From NCBI GenBank assembly GCA_024762915.1, contig JANTGL010000121.1, forward strand, positions 1 through 7,850: 7,850 nucleotides of DNA, in the 5' to 3' direction. A program made the translations under genes and the position numbers. Positions 5,624-7,850 of the stretch are shown here, one piece after another (position 1 is the stretch's first letter; every line of letters starts with the position of its first letter). The notes under the pieces were generated by a model that was not told the DNA's origin, did not search any database, and worked only from the letters and a program-made list of their open reading frames with translations. The DNA comes from Bacteroidales bacterium. Its GTDB lineage: Bacteria > Bacteroidota > Bacteroidia > Bacteroidales > JAADGE01.

Positions 5624-5655
5624 GCCTACTCTGTATAGTTTTCGGCTTCCCTGAT
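5624..5655 (-). promoter_or_regulatory. Repeated 32-nt leader element, copy B
   Basis: On the minus strand this reads ATCAGGGAAGCCGAAAACT, four variable bases (ATAC), then AGAGTAGGC. The same element (copy A) lies before the upstream gene of the pair. As RNA it could fold with GCC pairing GGC and ACT pairing AGT around a short loop. It sits about 20 bases before the DUF4389 start in the intergenic gap, with no TAnnTTTG box near it, so it is more likely an RNA-level element than a promoter. Function unknown. Confidence 0.65.
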
Positions 5656-5667
5656 ATATATAATAAT

Positions 5668-6267
5668 TTACTCAGTAACAGTTTCTTCGCTTTCTCCTAA
5701 AACAAGTTTTTTATAAATATGAGCTCTGGCACCTAATAAAAAGGGGAAAAAGAGGAGTAATAAGATTGCTCCTAAAATTGGTGTAATTAAAGTAAAAAGG
5801 TAGAATACAATATAAAAAGCAATGATTAAAATAAATAGTCCAAGAAACATAGTCCATTTATATCCGTCCGTAAGTTTATTACTTTCTGATATCGCTTCAG
5901 AGGGATTTTTGTCATGTCCGATTACTAAATAGATTGCTTGTGACCAAGCCAAAGATAATACAATTGCAGGAATTACCATAAACAAATATGCAGGAATTAA
6001 ACCTAATTGTTTTAAACCGATAGTTACAAAAAATTCCCCCATGTATTTTCTGTATTTAGGATTAAAAATTTCGGTAGGAGACATAATATTTCCTTTACCT
6101 AAGCTCATAGGCAGCGTAACAATTGCAATAGTTGTTCCTACATTTATATATGGAATCCAAATTGTAAGGACCCATAGAATAATAGCACCCAGTATCGAAA
6201 AGAAATTCTTAAGTCCAATTGCAACTCCTTCTTTTAAAATACCTTCAATAGTTAATTTTTTGTCCAT
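5668..6267 (-). CDS. Polytopic membrane protein, DUF975/YciC-like
   Basis: A 199-residue hydrophobic protein with an amphipathic N-terminus (MDKKLTIEGILKEGVAIGLKNF) and about five to six membrane segments near residues 22-40, 43-57, 79-98, 100-117, 139-158 and 160-180. A loop, HDKNPSEAISESNKLTDGYKW (118-138), resembles the conserved 'ai-x-x-S-x-x-lm-x-G' loop of the DUF975 and YciC-type membrane families; that resemblance is from memory and not a firm assignment. The tail is acidic. The gene has its own predicted promoter (6333-6340) and carries leader copy A in its 5' UTR; it is followed after 64 bp by the DUF4389 gene, with leader copy B in between. Function unknown; both proteins sit in the inner membrane and may act together. 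Confidence 0.75.
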   Translation of the reverse strand: MDKKLTIEGILKEGVAIGLKNFFSILGAIILWVLTIWIPYINVGTTIAIVTLPMSLGKGNIMSPTEIFNPKYRKYMGEFFVTIGLKQLGLIPAYLFMVIPAIVLSLAWSQAIYLVIGHDKNPSEAISESNKLTDGYKWTMFLGLFILIIAFYIVFYLFTLITPILGAILLLLFFPFLLGARAHIYKKLVLGESEETVTE

Positions 6268-6291
6268 AATAAATAATTTAAAACTTAATTT

Positions 6292-6323
6292 GCCTACTCT
6301 AAACAGTTTTCGGCTTCCCTGAT
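6292..6323 (-). promoter_or_regulatory. Repeated 32-nt leader element, copy A
   Basis: On the minus strand: ATCAGGGAAGCCGAAAACT, variable GTTT, then AGAGTAGGC, identical to copy B outside the four-base variable part. It lies downstream of a predicted -7 box, hence within the transcribed 5' UTR, about 25 bases before the ATG. The sequence after it (ATTAA-rich, ending TTTATT before ATG) is also similar in both copies. Confidence 0.65.
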
Positions 6324-6332
6324 TTATCCAAC

Positions 6333-6340
6333 CAAATATA
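6333..6340 (-). promoter_or_regulatory. Putative promoter -7 element of the DUF975-like/DUF4389 operon
   Basis: Minus-strand TATATTTG (6340 to 6333) matches TAnnTTTG; a weak -33 TTTC lies 20 bases upstream. The start would be near 6328, giving a 5' UTR of about 60 nt that contains leader copy A. Confidence 0.6.
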
Positions 6341-6482
6341 AAATATAAATTTGAAATGATGAAATATTTTTGGTGAAAAAAGTTTGTAAATTATATAAGA
6401 TTCATATAATCAGAATAATATGGAATGGAAGGTATTTTTGTTTTTAGATTATTGTGTGTTTTTCAGTTTGATTATTTTAGTT

Positions 6483-6490
6483 TATATTTG
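6483..6490 (+). promoter_or_regulatory. Putative promoter -7 element of the DUF4282 gene
   Basis: TATATTTG at 6483-6490 matches TAnnTTTG; a weak TTTC (6461-6464) lies 18 bases upstream. Transcription would begin near 6495, about 24 bases before the ATG at 6519, which excludes the longer reading frame that begins at 6420. Confidence 0.6.
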
Positions 6491-6518
6491 TGTAATTGTT
6501 TCACTAAAAAAAAATATT

Positions 6519-6785
6519 ATGGATGACAAAATGAAAGATTTCTTAACGTTTAAAAAAATGATTACACCGATGATTATTCAAATCTTATTTTGGATAGGTG
6601 TTGCAGCGGCTGTAATCGGCGGTTTTGTGACGATGTTCAGTTCCGGTGGTTTTTGGCAAGGTTTATTAGCTATAATTCTTGGTCCTATTTTCGTTCGGTT
6701 GTTTACTGAATTATTAATTGTAACATTTTCTATTAATGATTCTTTACGAATTATTAAAAACAATACAAAGAAGGATGCTGAATAA
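6519..6785 (+). CDS. DUF4282 family small membrane protein
   Basis: An 88-residue protein from the ATG at 6519. It opens MDDKMKDFLTFKKMITPMIIQ, the conserved N-terminus of DUF4282, and has two membrane helices (about 18-40 and 45-69) with LGPIFVRLFTELLIVTFSINDSL following, the other family signature; the tail is lysine-rich and ends KKDAE. Function is unknown. The frame is open to 6420, adding 33 hydrophobic residues, but family length, the shared MxxFLTFKKMITP start and a promoter-like box inside the extension all favour 6519. The stop codon overlaps the A-run of the terminator at 6784. It is divergent from the DUF975-like gene and convergent with the efflux protein gene. Confidence 0.85.
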   Translation: MDDKMKDFLTFKKMITPMIIQILFWIGVAAAVIGGFVTMFSSGGFWQGLLAIILGPIFVRLFTELLIVTFSINDSLRIIKNNTKKDAE

Positions 6786-6811
6786 AAAAAAGCGGCTTAA
6801 GCCGCTTTTTT
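6784..6811. terminator. Bidirectional intrinsic terminator overlapping both stop codons
   Basis: A perfect palindrome AGCGGCTTAAGCCGCT (6791-6806) has eight A on the left (6784-6791) and six T on the right (6806-6811). It serves the DUF4282 gene (+), whose TAA is 6783-6785, and the efflux gene (-), whose TAA is 6812-6810, so both stops lie within or against the terminator. Confidence 0.88.
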
Positions 6812-7850
6812 ATTGATATTCTTCCAATATTTTACCTGTCATTCTTAATAAATCATTATATCTCACCAGTAAATAATATTTTGATTGTGATAATGCAAAA
6901 GCGGCATTCATATATAATATTTGCACGTCTCTGTAATTAAACGAATTTATAATGCCGGATTTGAATTTTTCTTGAGAAATTTCCATATTTAAAGATGCTG
7001 CTTTGAAATTTTCTTCGGCAACTTTTAACATTTGCTTTCTGATTCTGTACATTTCAAATAAATTATAGAGATTATTTCTTAAAATCATCTTTAATTCCTC
7101 AATTTGCAATTGTGATTTTTCGGCATTAATTTTTGCATTGTCGATGGCTCTTTTTCGATTATTCCCGTTAAAAATGGTGTATGATAAAGCCAAGTTTGCA
7201 TATGCATCATATGAATACGAAGTTGAAGACTGAGAATTATAATTTAACATCGAATTTGTATGATCCGCTCCGGCATTTAATGATAATGACGGATACAAAG
7301 AACTTTTAGCTAATTTGATATTATTTTCAACAATCTTATTATTAATATATTGTATGTTCAAATTTGCATTATTTTCATACATCTGATTTTCTAAATCCGT
7401 CAAAATAAAATCTTTATCTTTAATTTCCAGAGAATCCGTCAGATTGTAATTTATTATTTCATTGTCTCCCAATGTTTTGCTTAATTCTCTCATCACATTT
7501 TGAGTATTCATCAATTGAGTAAGATAATTTGACGAATCGGTTAAAAACGAATTCTTTTCTTGCAAAACTTGATAAGTTACCGACAAGCCCAAATCTTTTT
7601 TCATTAAAATGTAATTGTATCGATCTTTTGATAATTGCATTAAATCTTTGGTAACTTTTAATTTTTCATTTTCCAACAGTACCGAATTATAAGCATTGAT
7701 AATATCAGCAGTCGTGTTTTCCAATGTCATTTGTAAATTTCCTTCGGATAAGGTTTGCAAATGTTCTAAATTTTCTTTAGAAATTTTTACCGAAAAACCG
7801 CTGAATAAATTCATTCTTACATTTAAATACGGTGTTAATGAATTCATATA
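6810..7850 (-). CDS. TolC-like outer-membrane efflux protein, partial (N-terminus beyond window)
   Basis: The frame is open to the right edge (a TAT codon precedes the first visible Met), giving 346 residues of the C-terminal part of an OEP/TolC family protein; full-length members have about 420-480. These trimeric proteins form the outer-membrane channel and periplasmic tunnel of efflux pumps and type I secretion systems. Counting from the Met at 7847, the two structural repeats are visible: beta-strand PYLNVRMNLFSGF (6-18) with the long helices after it, DRYNYILMKKDLGLSVTYQVLQEKN (75-99), then YPSLSLNAGAD (185-195) and ANLALSYTIFNGNNR (217-231), followed by helical KFKSGIINSFNYRDVQ (294-309). 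The substrate cannot be told; partner pump genes, if present, would be outside the window. Confidence 0.9.
   Translation of the reverse strand, partial: YMNSLTPYLNVRMNLFSGFSVKISKENLEHLQTLSEGNLQMTLENTTADIINAYNSVLLENEKLKVTKDLMQLSKDRYNYILMKKDLGLSVTYQVLQEKNSFLTDSSNYLTQLMNTQNVMRELSKTLGDNEIINYNLTDSLEIKDKDFILTDLENQMYENNANLNIQYINNKIVENNIKLAKSSLYPSLSLNAGADHTNSMLNYNSQSSTSYSYDAYANLALSYTIFNGNNRKRAIDNAKINAEKSQLQIEELKMILRNNLYNLFEMYRIRKQMLKVAEENFKAASLNMEISQEKFKSGIINSFNYRDVQILYMNAAFALSQSKYYLLVRYNDLLRMTGKILEEYQ

Noticed and set aside
6041..6322. Plus-strand open frame of 93 codons
   Set aside because: Antisense to the DUF975-like gene and across its leader element; no domain signal.
6420..6518. Extra hydrophobic N-terminal helix for the DUF4282 protein
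   Set aside because: The stretch is AT-rich sequence containing a promoter-like TATATTTG, and the family begins at the MxxFLTFKKMITP motif.
6578..6763. Minus-strand open frame of 61 codons
   Set aside because: Antisense to the DUF4282 gene.

Overview
The window comes from an AT-rich member of the Bacteroidota (Bacteroidetes), probably a Bacteroidales/Marinilabiliales-type or flavobacterial-type organism; the genus cannot be fixed from this sequence. The evidence is repeated use of the Bacteroidota promoter element TAnnTTTG (six good matches, each placed sensibly before a gene), start codons without Shine-Dalgarno sequences, and Bacteroidota-type protein families (DUF4282, DUF4389, lipocalin-like lipoproteins, the flavobacterial-like form of HMG-CoA lyase).

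Layout. 1-440 (-): 5' part of a biotin-protein ligase gene (birA), running off the left edge. 508-830 (+): RNase P RNA (rnpB), transcribed divergently from birA. 835-1703: a REP/RAYT cassette, made of four tandem GTAG/GTAAG-headed hairpin repeats, a Y1/HUH REP-associated transposase, then two more copies in inverted orientation. 1714-2559 (+): HMG-CoA lyase, beginning ten bases after the last repeat. 2588-3361 (-): a zinc-ribbon SAM-dependent methyltransferase. 3483-4881 (+): a two-gene operon of a small lipocalin-like lipoprotein and a TIR - transmembrane - lipocalin-like fusion. 4962-4993: perfect-palindrome terminator shared with the convergent minus-strand pair 5010-6267, which encodes a tandem DUF4389 protein and a DUF975-like polytopic protein. 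Each gene of that pair is preceded by the same 32-nt leader element. 6519-6785 (+): DUF4282 small membrane protein. 6784-6811: second shared palindromic terminator. 6810-7850 (-): C-terminal part of a TolC-like outer-membrane efflux protein, running off the right edge.

How it fits together. birA, rnpB and HMG-CoA lyase are housekeeping or metabolic genes, with the REP/RAYT cassette wedged tightly between the last two. The middle of the window is envelope-related. The TIR fusion is predicted to place a TIR domain in the cytoplasm and a lipocalin-like domain in the periplasm, and the gene before it encodes a lipoprotein with the same kind of domain, which suggests an envelope sensor with a TIR output. 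The DUF4389, DUF975-like and DUF4282 genes are small integral-membrane proteins of unknown role. The most novel items are the TIR-TM-lipocalin/lipoprotein pair, the duplicated 32-nt leader element, and the inverted REP arrays whose stems change in a compensatory way.
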